From the NCBI RefSeq assembly GCF_900116365.1, contig NZ_FPAG01000003.1:381460-445459 (forward strand): a stretch of DNA of 64,000 bases, given 5' to 3'. The notes beneath the pieces were generated by a model, which was given only the letters and a program-made list of their open reading frames with translations, was not told where the DNA came from and ran no database searches. Below are positions 18,759-26,852 of this stretch, one piece after another. The position numbers and the translations under genes are program-made. Positions within the stretch are counted from its first letter, which is position 1; each line of letters starts with the position of its first letter. This stretch comes from Zhouia amylolytica. GTDB taxonomy: Bacteria; Bacteroidota; Bacteroidia; Flavobacteriales; Flavobacteriaceae.

Positions 18759-19541
18759 ATGAATTTAGAATTAAAAGATAAAATCATAATTGTAACCGGA
18801 GGATCCAAAGGGATAGGAAATGGTATTGTAAATGTTTTGGCAGCCGAGGGAGCATTTCCGGTTATAGTTGGCAGAAAAGAACCCGATGTTAAAAAAGCGG
18901 TTGAAGCAGTTGAAAATAATGGAGGTAAAGCGGGCTATGTTTTGGCAGAATTAACGGACCCGGCGCAATGTGAAAATGCGGTTGCAGAGATTATCGAAAA
19001 ATACGGTCGTATAGACGGATTAGTAAATAATGCAGGGGTGAACGATGGAGTTGGATTAGAAAATGGCAATTATGAAGATTTCGTTCGTTCTATAAACAGA
19101 AACTTGACACATTATTATTTAATGGCCCATTATGCCCTTCCGGAGCTTAAGAAGTATAAAGGAGCCATTGTAAATATTGGTTCTAAAACGGCTGAAACTG
19201 GTCAGGGAGGAACCTCAGGATACGCCGCAGCCAACGGAGGCAGGAATGCTGCTACACGCGAATGGGCCGTAGAATTATTGCCATATAAAATTCGGGTTAA
19301 TGCAGTCATTGTGGCCGAATGCTATACGCCTCTGTACGATAGATGGATAAAGACTTTTGATAATCCTGAAGAAAAACTGAAGTCCATAACAAGTAAGATT
19401 CCTTTAGAGAACCGAATGACGACAGCTGAGGAAATTGCCAATATGGTCGCTTTTTTATTATCACCAAAATCCAGTCATACCACTGGTCAGCTAATCTACG
19501 TAGATGGCGGCTACACACATTTAGACAGATCTCTAACTTAA
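18759..19541 (+). CDS. SDR oxidoreductase, probable L-fucose dehydrogenase
   Basis: A 260-residue short-chain dehydrogenase. The nucleotide-binding glycines are in VTGGSKGIGNG, followed by LVNNAG, the serine block VNIGSKTAETGQG and the expected Y155. The lysine normally four residues later is asparagine (YAAANGG, N159), and the usual PG after the RVNAV strand is VAE. I believe this variant recurs in sugar-dehydrogenase SDRs next to FucP, so it may be a family trait and not a defect. Expected role: oxidation of L-fucose to L-fucono-lactone using NAD(P). The order SDR - FucP - mutarotase matches, from memory, the Campylobacter jejuni fucose island. A 2-keto-3-deoxyfuconate dehydrogenase is the alternative. 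Confidence 0.8.
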   Translation: MNLELKDKIIIVTGGSKGIGNGIVNVLAAEGAFPVIVGRKEPDVKKAVEAVENNGGKAGYVLAELTDPAQCENAVAEIIEKYGRIDGLVNNAGVNDGVGLENGNYEDFVRSINRNLTHYYLMAHYALPELKKYKGAIVNIGSKTAETGQGGTSGYAAANGGRNAATREWAVELLPYKIRVNAVIVAECYTPLYDRWIKTFDNPEEKLKSITSKIPLENRMTTAEEIANMVAFLLSPKSSHTTGQLIYVDGGYTHLDRSLT

Positions 19542-19550
19542 ACTATACTT

Positions 19551-20894
19551 ATGGAAGTTAATCAAACTACTCAAACTACTCAAACAAAGCAGGTGACTGA
19601 AAAAATACCTGTGGTTTCAAAAAAGGTCCTCGTACCCTTTATACTAGTTACATCATTATTTGCACTATGGGGGTTTGCCAACGCAGTTACCGATCCCATG
19701 GTTCAGGCGTTTAAAAAAGTTCTTGAATTATCAAACTCTCAGGCAGCATGGGTACAAATGGCATTCTATGGCGGATATTTTTGTATGGCATTACCAGCGG
19801 CTATGTTCATGCGTAAATATTCATATAAGGTTGGTGTCTTAATCGGTCTTGCCTTATATGCAACTGGAGCCTTACTTTTTTATCCTGCGGCACAAACAGA
19901 AAGTTTTGTGTTTTTCTGTGTAGGTCTTTATATATTAACATTTGGACTGGCCTTTTTAGAGACAGCGGCGAATCCGTACGCATTGGCAATGGGCGCCAGA
20001 GAGACCGCAACTCAACGTTTAAACCTGGCTCAGGCCTTTAACCCTGTTGGATTAATTGCCGGGCTTTTTGTAGCACAACAATTTGTATTGAAGAATCTGC
20101 AGTCAGATGATATAGAGGATTTTAGTGCGCTGGATGAGGCAGCAAGATCTTTGATCAGAACCACAGATCTTATGGTTATAAGAGACCCCTATGTGATTTT
20201 AGGGCTGACTTTAGTGGTTATATTTGTGATCTTTCTGGTTAGCAAAATGCCTCAGGCCAAAGATGAGAATGGGATGCCTAGTATTGGAAGTACTTTTGCA
20301 GCTCTTGGTAAGAACAGGAAATATGTTTTAGGTGTATTGGCTCAGATATTATATGTAGGTGCTCAAATTATGTGTTGGACTTATATCTATCAATATGCCG
20401 AAGCTATTAGTATAGACGGGGTAACCGCAGGGTACTATCAAATGGCAGCCTTTATAATATTTACAGTCGGTAGAGCCATAGGTACCTATTTACTTCGTTT
20501 CATAAGTTCAGGACAGTTGCTTATGTCTTTTGCGATTCTAGCCATGGTTTGTACCTTAGGTACAATCTGGATTCATGGAATTGTTGGCCTCTATTGTTTG
20601 GTGGGAGTTTCTTTCTTTATGTCTCTAATGTTCCCAACGATTTACGGTATTGCTTTAGGTGATTTAACAGAAGAGCAATCTAAGGTAGGTTCTGCTGGGT
20701 TAATCATGGCCATTGTGGGTGGTGCATTAATGCCTAAACTTCAGGGTATGATCATTGATCTGGGTGGTCATGGAGTAAATGACACTACGATTGCAGGTGT
20801 TTCTGAGGTTAATTTCTCATTTATACTGCCAAGTATATGTTTCTTGTTCATAGCATTTTATGGAAGATTAGTTCATGTTAAATATAACGATTGA
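19551..20894 (+). CDS. fucP: L-fucose:H+ symporter family MFS transporter (FucP-like)
   Basis: A 447-residue inner-membrane protein with about twelve hydrophobic segments. The family signatures are FALWGFANAVTDPM near the first helix and LAFLETAANPYALAMG in helix four; D48 and E137 correspond to the proton-coupling acidic residues known in Escherichia coli FucP. It would import L-fucose released in the periplasm by the GH29 and GH95 enzymes. It starts 10 nt after the SDR gene and is followed at once by a mutarotase gene. L-galactose or another 6-deoxy sugar are possible co-substrates. Confidence 0.9.
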   Translation: MEVNQTTQTTQTKQVTEKIPVVSKKVLVPFILVTSLFALWGFANAVTDPMVQAFKKVLELSNSQAAWVQMAFYGGYFCMALPAAMFMRKYSYKVGVLIGLALYATGALLFYPAAQTESFVFFCVGLYILTFGLAFLETAANPYALAMGARETATQRLNLAQAFNPVGLIAGLFVAQQFVLKNLQSDDIEDFSALDEAARSLIRTTDLMVIRDPYVILGLTLVVIFVIFLVSKMPQAKDENGMPSIGSTFAALGKNRKYVLGVLAQILYVGAQIMCWTYIYQYAEAISIDGVTAGYYQMAAFIIFTVGRAIGTYLLRFISSGQLLMSFAILAMVCTLGTIWIHGIVGLYCLVGVSFFMSLMFPTIYGIALGDLTEEQSKVGSAGLIMAIVGGALMPKLQGMIIDLGGHGVNDTTIAGVSEVNFSFILPSICFLFIAFYGRLVHVKYND

Positions 20895-20899
20895 TAATT

Positions 20900-21235
20900 A
20901 TGAGTTCGAAAAGATATTGTTACGCACTTGACCTTATTAATGACGAAGAGTTAATTGCTGCTTATAAAAAATATCATGAAAATGTTTGGCCGGAAATTAT
21001 TAAAGGCATAAAAGATTCAGGTATTACTTCAATGGAAATATATCATGTGGCCGATCGTTTGTTCATGATTATGGAAGTCAATGAATCCTTTTCATTTGAA
21101 AAGAAAGCGGAGATGGACGCCAATAACCCAAGAGAAAAAGAATGGCAAGACTTGATGTGGAAATATCAGAAAGCGCTACCCTGTGCAAAACCGGGTGAGA
21201 AATGGATTTTAATGGATCGAATATTTAAACTATAA
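20900..21235 (+). CDS. L-rhamnose/L-fucose mutarotase family protein (RhaM/DUF718-like)
   Basis: A 111-residue cytoplasmic protein of the ferredoxin-like RhaM fold. It shows KRYCYALDL, the conserved YHENVWPEI and the middle segment MEIYHVADRLFMIMEV, with the final WILMDRIFKL. The enzyme interconverts alpha and beta anomers of a 6-deoxyhexose. I use the ATG at 20900, five bases after the fucP stop; a TTG at 20891 would overlap it. In Campylobacter jejuni a homologue (from memory) serves the L-fucose pathway, and the context here also points to L-fucose over L-rhamnose. Confidence 0.85.
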   Translation: MSSKRYCYALDLINDEELIAAYKKYHENVWPEIIKGIKDSGITSMEIYHVADRLFMIMEVNESFSFEKKAEMDANNPREKEWQDLMWKYQKALPCAKPGEKWILMDRIFKL

Positions 21236-21271
21236 AAGAGTTTTAGACTCAAGTACGAAAACAATGATATT

Positions 21272-22993
21272 ATGAAAAAGTTAGCTGTTTTATTAATTAC
21301 ACTTGCCTTGGCCTCGTGTGGAAATAAATATAAGGATACTAAAAACACAGCATCTGATTATCAGATAATACCCAAACCGGTTTCTGTAACTCAAAAAGAC
21401 GGAAGATTTTTGGTTGATAAGACCATTATAATGGGCGACGAAGCCTTGAGGAATGAAGCTGAATATCTTTCACAGTTGTTAACAATAGCAAGCGGAAAGA
21501 AAGTATCGTATGCTCCTGGTGGAACCAGATTAGGGAGTGTAATTCATTTAGGTATTGATGAAAGTATAGAAGGTGAAGAAGGGTATACATTAAAAGTAAC
21601 TAATAAAGAGATTATTATTAGTGGTAAAACTTCTAAAGGAGTATTCTATGGTATTCAGACGCTTAGACAATTATTGCCTGCCAATTCAGAAAAACAATCA
21701 GTAGCAGAGTTAACAATACCTGCAGTTGAAATTCATGATAATCCTAATTATCAATATCGCGGGATGCATCTTGATGTAGCACGCCATTTCTTTCCGGCAG
21801 ATTTTATAAAAAAATATATAGACCTGTTAGCTATGCACAAAATGAATACATTTCACTGGCACCTAACAGAAGATCAAGGCTGGAGGATTGAAATTAAAAA
21901 ATATCCGAAGCTAACCGAAATTGGAGCCTATAGAAATGGAACTATTGTGGGGCATTATCCTGGTACCGAGAATGACAATAAAAAATATGGAGGATTTTAT
22001 ACTCAGGATGAAATAAAAGAAATTGTACAATATGCGGCCGACAGACACATAACAGTTATTCCTGAAATAGAACTTCCAGGTCATAGTTCTGCGGCGATTG
22101 CTGCATACCCTGAACTTAGTTGTTTTCCTGAAGAGCCTACCGAAGTACCTAATGATATGATGTCGGAGAAGAGTAAGGAATTGCAAGAAAACGGTATTAA
22201 TAAAGTGGTACAGGAATCCTGGGGTGTTTATAATGATGTTTATTGTGCAGGAAAAGAAGAAACTTTTGAATTTCTTCAAAATGTATTAGATGAGGTAATT
22301 CCTTTATTTCCGTCAAAATACATTCATATTGGAGGCGATGAATGTCCAAAAGCAAATTGGGAGCGTTGTCCTAATTGTCAAAAGCGAATTAACGATGAAG
22401 GTTTAGCCGATGAACACGAATTACAATCCTATTTTATTCAGCGAATTGAAAAATATTTAAATGCAAAAGGGAAGCGCATTATCGGCTGGGATGAAATTTT
22501 AGAAGGCGGGTTGGCTCCGAATGCTACCGTGATGTCCTGGAGAGGAGAAAAAGGTGGAATTGAATCGGCAAAACAACAACACGATGTAATTATGACGCCT
22601 AATCACTCTTGCTACTTTGACCACTATCAGGATAAAGATAAGGAAAATGAACCCCTTGCTATTGGAGGTTTAACAACGGTTGAGGATGTATATAATTACA
22701 ATCCACATCCGGAAGAACTTTCTGCTGAAGAATCTAAATATATTTTAGGAGCTCAAGCGAATGTTTGGACTGAATATATAGGAACAACGGATTATGTTGA
22801 ATATATGATTCTACCTCGTATGACTGCTTTATCGGAAGTGGTTTGGGTGGCTAACGACACTAAAAACTGGGATGATTTTAAGTCGAGGTTATCAGCGTTC
22901 AAAGATAGATATGATGCTCTTGGCTTAAATTACGCAAAGCATGTTTTTGAAGATAAACCTACAGAGGAAAAATCAACTTCAACGGAAGAATAG
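21272..22993 (+). CDS. GH20 beta-N-acetylhexosaminidase, lipoprotein
   Basis: A 573-residue GH20 enzyme with a lipoprotein signal (LALASCGNK). Residues about 30-150 are the GH20b domain. The catalytic barrel shows YRGMHLDVARHFFP, MNTFHWHLTEDQGWRIEIKKYP, PEIELPGHSSAA, and the D356-E357 pair in IHIGGDECPKANW that provides substrate-assisted catalysis. It removes terminal beta-linked GlcNAc or GalNAc. It is the only hexosaminidase in the locus and is a strong hint that the target glycan, or a co-occurring one, contains N-acetylhexosamine. A charged tail (EDKPTEEKSTSTEE) ends the protein. A terminator-like hairpin follows. Confidence 0.94.
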   Translation: MKKLAVLLITLALASCGNKYKDTKNTASDYQIIPKPVSVTQKDGRFLVDKTIIMGDEALRNEAEYLSQLLTIASGKKVSYAPGGTRLGSVIHLGIDESIEGEEGYTLKVTNKEIIISGKTSKGVFYGIQTLRQLLPANSEKQSVAELTIPAVEIHDNPNYQYRGMHLDVARHFFPADFIKKYIDLLAMHKMNTFHWHLTEDQGWRIEIKKYPKLTEIGAYRNGTIVGHYPGTENDNKKYGGFYTQDEIKEIVQYAADRHITVIPEIELPGHSSAAIAAYPELSCFPEEPTEVPNDMMSEKSKELQENGINKVVQESWGVYNDVYCAGKEETFEFLQNVLDEVIPLFPSKYIHIGGDECPKANWERCPNCQKRINDEGLADEHELQSYFIQRIEKYLNAKGKRIIGWDEILEGGLAPNATVMSWRGEKGGIESAKQQHDVIMTPNHSCYFDHYQDKDKENEPLAIGGLTTVEDVYNYNPHPEELSAEESKYILGAQANVWTEYIGTTDYVEYMILPRMTALSEVVWVANDTKNWDDFKSRLSAFKDRYDALGLNYAKHVFEDKPTEEKSTSTEE

Positions 22994-23012
22994 TATTAAA
23001 ACTGAATTCTAA

Positions 23013-23062
23013 AGGTTGGTATTAGCACCAGTTAAATAGCATAGAATACCAACCTGTTTTTT
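23013..23062 (+). terminator. Intrinsic terminator-like hairpin after the GH20 gene
   Basis: An 11-bp perfect inverted repeat, AGGTTGGTATT at 23013-23023 and AATACCAACCT at 23045-23055, encloses a 21-nt loop and is followed by G and six T residues. It lies between the GH20 stop and the ATG of the FMN dehydrogenase gene and probably reduces, or ends, transcription of the long fucose block. The long loop makes it weaker than a classic terminator. Confidence 0.65.
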
Positions 23063-23071
23063 GCAAAGATC

Positions 23072-24232
23072 ATGGCAGGTAAAAAAGAAATTAAAATAGA
23101 TACCCGTTATCCATCGGTTGATGATTTGAGAAATCGGGCTAAGCAAAAGATTCCAAAGTTTGCTTTTGAATATTTAGATGGAGGTTGTAATGAAGATGTG
23201 AATCTGCATAAGAATACCTCTGAAATAAGAGATGTGGAGCTGTCTCCTTATTATTTGAACAAGCATACCAGCTCTGATATGAAAACAGAGTTATTTGGTC
23301 ATACCTACGATGCTCCCTTCGGAATTGCTCCGGTAGGATTACAAGGATTAATGTGGCCTAATGCACCTGAAATATTAGCAAAATCTGCCTTCGAACATAA
23401 TATTCCGTTTATTCTGAGCACTGTAACAACAAGTAGTATTGAGCGCATCGGAGAAATTACAGAGGGAAGATCATGGTTTCAATTATACCATCCTGCTGAA
23501 AACAGGCTGAGAGACGATATTTTTAAGCGTCTGGAAGCTGCTCAATACCCTGTGCTGGTTATTTTATGTGATGTCCCAACCTTTGGATTTCGACCAAGAG
23601 ATATAAGAAACGGACTGGCAATGCCTCCAAAAATGTCTGTTAAAAATATCCTGCAAATTTTACAGCGACCACATTGGGCCTATGAAACCCTTAAGCATGG
23701 ACAGCCTAATTTTGAAACGTTAAAACCTTATATGCCTCCAGGTTTGGATTTAAAGCAGTTAGGGAAATTTATGGATCAAACTTTTTCTGGCAGGTTAAAT
23801 GAAGAAAAAATTAAACCTATTCGCGATATGTGGAAGGGCAAATTGGTGATCAAAGGGGTCGCTAACGAAGAAGATGCGGAAAAGGCGATTAAGTTAGGTT
23901 TAGACGGTATTATTGTTTCTAACCATGGTGGTCGACAGTTAGATGCCGGTGAATCGACCATAAAACCATTAACCAGGATAGCAGCAAAGTATAAAGACCA
24001 AATCAAGGTAATGATGGATAGTGGTCTAAGATCAGGACCGGATATTGCCAGAACGCTGGCCAGTGGTGCAGAATTCACTTTTCTTGGCCGTTCGTTCATG
24101 TATGGAGTTTCAGCTCTAGGTAAAAAAGGAGGAGATCATACGATTTCATTGTTGAAAACAGAATTACAACAGGTTATGGAACAAGTTTGCTGTGAAAACG
24201 TAGCGGATTTTCCAAACCATTTAATAAAATAA
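23072..24232 (+). CDS. lldD: FMN-dependent alpha-hydroxy-acid dehydrogenase, probable L-lactate dehydrogenase
   Basis: A 386-residue TIM-barrel flavoenzyme. Residues 1-60 carry the family start YPSVDDLRNRAKQKIPKFAFEYLDGG. The active site is VSNHGGRQLD with H285 as the base and R288 as a substrate-binding arginine; MDSGLRSGPDI and FLGRSFMYG bind the FMN phosphate. The enzyme oxidises L-lactate to pyruvate and passes electrons to the respiratory chain. The oxidative fucose route yields L-lactate, so its presence fits with the FAH gene at 5583. Glycolate or another hydroxy acid is the alternative substrate. The gene lies 16 nt after the GH20 terminator region and 10 nt before the next gene. Confidence 0.88.
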   Translation: MAGKKEIKIDTRYPSVDDLRNRAKQKIPKFAFEYLDGGCNEDVNLHKNTSEIRDVELSPYYLNKHTSSDMKTELFGHTYDAPFGIAPVGLQGLMWPNAPEILAKSAFEHNIPFILSTVTTSSIERIGEITEGRSWFQLYHPAENRLRDDIFKRLEAAQYPVLVILCDVPTFGFRPRDIRNGLAMPPKMSVKNILQILQRPHWAYETLKHGQPNFETLKPYMPPGLDLKQLGKFMDQTFSGRLNEEKIKPIRDMWKGKLVIKGVANEEDAEKAIKLGLDGIIVSNHGGRQLDAGESTIKPLTRIAAKYKDQIKVMMDSGLRSGPDIARTLASGAEFTFLGRSFMYGVSALGKKGGDHTISLLKTELQQVMEQVCCENVADFPNHLIK

Positions 24233-24242
24233 TTAATCATAT

Positions 24243-26801
24243 ATGTATAAGAATACTACCAATAAACTTATTACCGGAATAGCTTTACTATTTACGGTAG
24301 CTCTATTAAATGCCCAACAAAGAACTGGTAATATTGTTGAGTATTTCGGTAAAGAGAAAGTTAACGAAATTAATGAAGGTGAGCTCATTCATGTTTTCAA
24401 AAAAGGATTAGCACTGCAAGTACCAAATTTCGGATTTAACTCATCATCATTCCCGGAAGATCCAGTCTATGACCATTTTTTAATGAATGACGATCTATTG
24501 GTGAGTGAAGGAGATGTGTTTAGTGTAGATTATCTCGGGAACGAAATGATATGGGAGAAAGTTGAGGTTGATAGTGCCAGTACTTTTTCAGATAGAAGTT
24601 TAAGATCTTCCTATGTCTATTTGGAATATAAATCGAACAAGGAGCAAATTGTACTTTTTGAAGCATCCGGACATTCATTAGTAACTATAAATGGAATGCC
24701 TCATGAAGGTGATCATTACGATTTCGGATATAACCTGATACCTACGAAGTTAAAAAAAGGAACCAATGTATTTGTACTTAAAGTAGGTCGCTTTCCTCGT
24801 GTAAGAGCTCGCATATTAAAACCGCACCAGGCAGTACAGTTTACAACTAGAGACCTTACCATGCCAGATTTATTGAAAGATGAAAATAAGGTTTATGATG
24901 GAGGTATCAGACTTATTAATGCCTCTGAAAACTGGGTGAAAGATCTTAAGGTTAGTGCGACTGTTCAGGGGAAAACGGAGACTGTTCAAGTATTAAATTT
25001 GCCGCCATTAAGCGTTTATAAAATTCCGGTTAAGATTCCTGGAGTGGATGCTACCACTGATGTTGATAAAGAAAAAGTGTCTCTTGTTTTAACGGATAAA
25101 AAGAATAATTCTGTAGCTACTCAGGATATAGCGTTGAATGTTAAATCAAAGACAAAGCATCACAAGAAAACCTTTATAAGTAAGGTAGACGGGAGTGTTC
25201 AATATTATAGTGTAGCACCATCAACCAATAGTACAGATAACCAGGCATTATTTCTATCGGTGCACGGGGCTTCTGTTGAAGCGGTGAATCAGGCGAATGC
25301 CTATAAACAAAAAGATTGGGGAAATCTAATAGCGCCTACCAATAGACGCCCATTTGGTTTTGCATGGGAAGATTGGGGAAGGTTAGATGCTTTAGAAGTG
25401 TTAGAAGATGCTACACAAATTTACAGTCCTGACCCTCAGAGAATTTATTTGACCGGACATTCAATGGGCGGTCATGGTACCTGGTATCTTGGAGCTACTT
25501 ACCCTGATCATTTTGCAGCCATAGCACCTTGTGCAGGCTACCCTGATCTTTTGGCATATCGCGATAGTTTTAAAGAACGAATGAAAGATCGAATTGATCC
25601 TAACGATGAACGCTTTAAACGCTTGTTCTTTGAGCCAACACCAACAGACGTTGAGCTAATGATAGCACGTGCGGGAACACCTAGCAGAACCCTTAAATTA
25701 ATTCGCAATTATTTACATCACGGAGTTTATATATTACATGGTGAGATTGATAATGTGGTGCCAACCTTTATTGCCAGAGATATGAGATCTCGTCTTGGAA
25801 AATTTCACAATGATTTTACCTATTATGAATATCCTGATGGGACTCACTGGTATGGAAATCATAGTGTTGATTGGGACCCGATTTTTAATTTCTTTAAACG
25901 TCGTACTATTAAAAAAGCAGATGACTTGAAGCGTATTGATTTTAGTACGGGTTCTCCGGGAGTATCAGCAACTTCTCATTATGTTACCATCCATCAGCAA
26001 GTTATTCCATTTGAGGTAAGTAATTTTACTTTGGAAAAATCAGATAGCCTGGTTGTTACTACCGATAATGTTGCCTTGATAAGCTTTGATTTAAAACAAC
26101 TGGACGGAAATGTTAGTAAATTGGTGTTAGATCAACAGGAGTTCGTACTTGCCAATAATGAAAAGTTGTATTATGGTAAAGATGATCAAGGTAAGTGGAA
26201 TGTAGTAAGCAAGCCTTCTTTAGAAGAAAAGGGACCGCATAGAAATGGAGGATTTAAGGATGCATTCAGAAATAATGTGGTGTTTGTTTATGCCACTAAA
26301 GGATCTGAAAAGGAAAATCAATGGTACCTCAATAAGGCTAGATTTGATGCTGAAACGTTTGGGTATAAAGCCAATGGTAAAGTTGAATTAATACCTGATA
26401 CCGAATTTAGTTTAAGTAAGTATAAAGATCGCAATGTAGTAGTTTACGGTAATAGAGATAATAACAGTGCCTGGAAGAAATTATTAGGCGATGCTCCAAT
26501 ACAAGTTTACAATGACAAAGTGGTTGTAGATGGTCGAGATTTAAGAGGCGAGCAATGGGGAAGCTATTATATAACTTCACGAAAAGACAGTGATATAGCT
26601 AGTATTGGTGTAGTAGCAGCAACAGGAGAGAAAGGAATGAAAGCGATCTACGAAAACCATTATATGGTAAATGGAACTACGTTTCCTGACGTTGTAATCT
26701 TCGATGATACGGTGTTAAAATATGGAACCAAGGGTATTAAATGTACCGGGTTTTTCGGAAATGACTGGTCGTTTAAAACGGGCGATTTTGAATGGAAATA
26801 G
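24243..26801 (+). CDS. Large secreted alpha/beta hydrolase (prolyl oligopeptidase-like), probable glycan esterase
   Basis: An 852-residue protein with a Sec signal (ALLNAQQ). Residues about 25-300 look like beta-sandwich material with no clear family. Residues about 305-560 are an alpha/beta hydrolase: YLTGHSMGGHGTW with S407, LHGEIDNVVPT with D503 and YPDGTHWYGNH with H535 form the expected triad. Residues about 565-852 are another unrecognised region. Prolyl-oligopeptidase-like folds in PULs are usually carbohydrate esterases acting on acetyl, feruloyl or methyl groups, not peptidases, but the substrate here is unknown. It is the last + strand gene before a strong bidirectional terminator. 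Confidence 0.78.
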   Translation: MYKNTTNKLITGIALLFTVALLNAQQRTGNIVEYFGKEKVNEINEGELIHVFKKGLALQVPNFGFNSSSFPEDPVYDHFLMNDDLLVSEGDVFSVDYLGNEMIWEKVEVDSASTFSDRSLRSSYVYLEYKSNKEQIVLFEASGHSLVTINGMPHEGDHYDFGYNLIPTKLKKGTNVFVLKVGRFPRVRARILKPHQAVQFTTRDLTMPDLLKDENKVYDGGIRLINASENWVKDLKVSATVQGKTETVQVLNLPPLSVYKIPVKIPGVDATTDVDKEKVSLVLTDKKNNSVATQDIALNVKSKTKHHKKTFISKVDGSVQYYSVAPSTNSTDNQALFLSVHGASVEAVNQANAYKQKDWGNLIAPTNRRPFGFAWEDWGRLDALEVLEDATQIYSPDPQRIYLTGHSMGGHGTWYLGATYPDHFAAIAPCAGYPDLLAYRDSFKERMKDRIDPNDERFKRLFFEPTPTDVELMIARAGTPSRTLKLIRNYLHHGVYILHGEIDNVVPTFIARDMRSRLGKFHNDFTYYEYPDGTHWYGNHSVDWDPIFNFFKRRTIKKADDLKRIDFSTGSPGVSATSHYVTIHQQVIPFEVSNFTLEKSDSLVVTTDNVALISFDLKQLDGNVSKLVLDQQEFVLANNEKLYYGKDDQGKWNVVSKPSLEEKGPHRNGGFKDAFRNNVVFVYATKGSEKENQWYLNKARFDAETFGYKANGKVELIPDTEFSLSKYKDRNVVVYGNRDNNSAWKKLLGDAPIQVYNDKVVVDGRDLRGEQWGSYYITSRKDSDIASIGVVAATGEKGMKAIYENHYMVNGTTFPDVVIFDDTVLKYGTKGIKCTGFFGNDWSFKTGDFEWK

Positions 26802-26805
26802 TAAT

Positions 26806-26838
26806 AAAAAAACCGGAGTTTGATCTCCGGTTTTTTTT
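26806..26838. terminator. Bidirectional intrinsic terminator between convergent operons
   Basis: AACCGGAG and CTCCGGTT form an 8-bp stem with a 6-nt loop. It is flanked by A residues on the left and eight T residues on the right, so it can end both the rightward fucose block and the leftward kduI-kduD-DUF4861 operon. Confidence 0.9.
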
Positions 26839-26852
26839 ATTTAAATATTCAG

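Noticed and set aside
23072..24232. Glycolate oxidase or isopentenyl isomerase for the FMN enzyme
   Set aside because: Possible by family, but the full-length lactate-dehydrogenase-like sequence and the lactate-producing fucose path favour L-lactate dehydrogenase.
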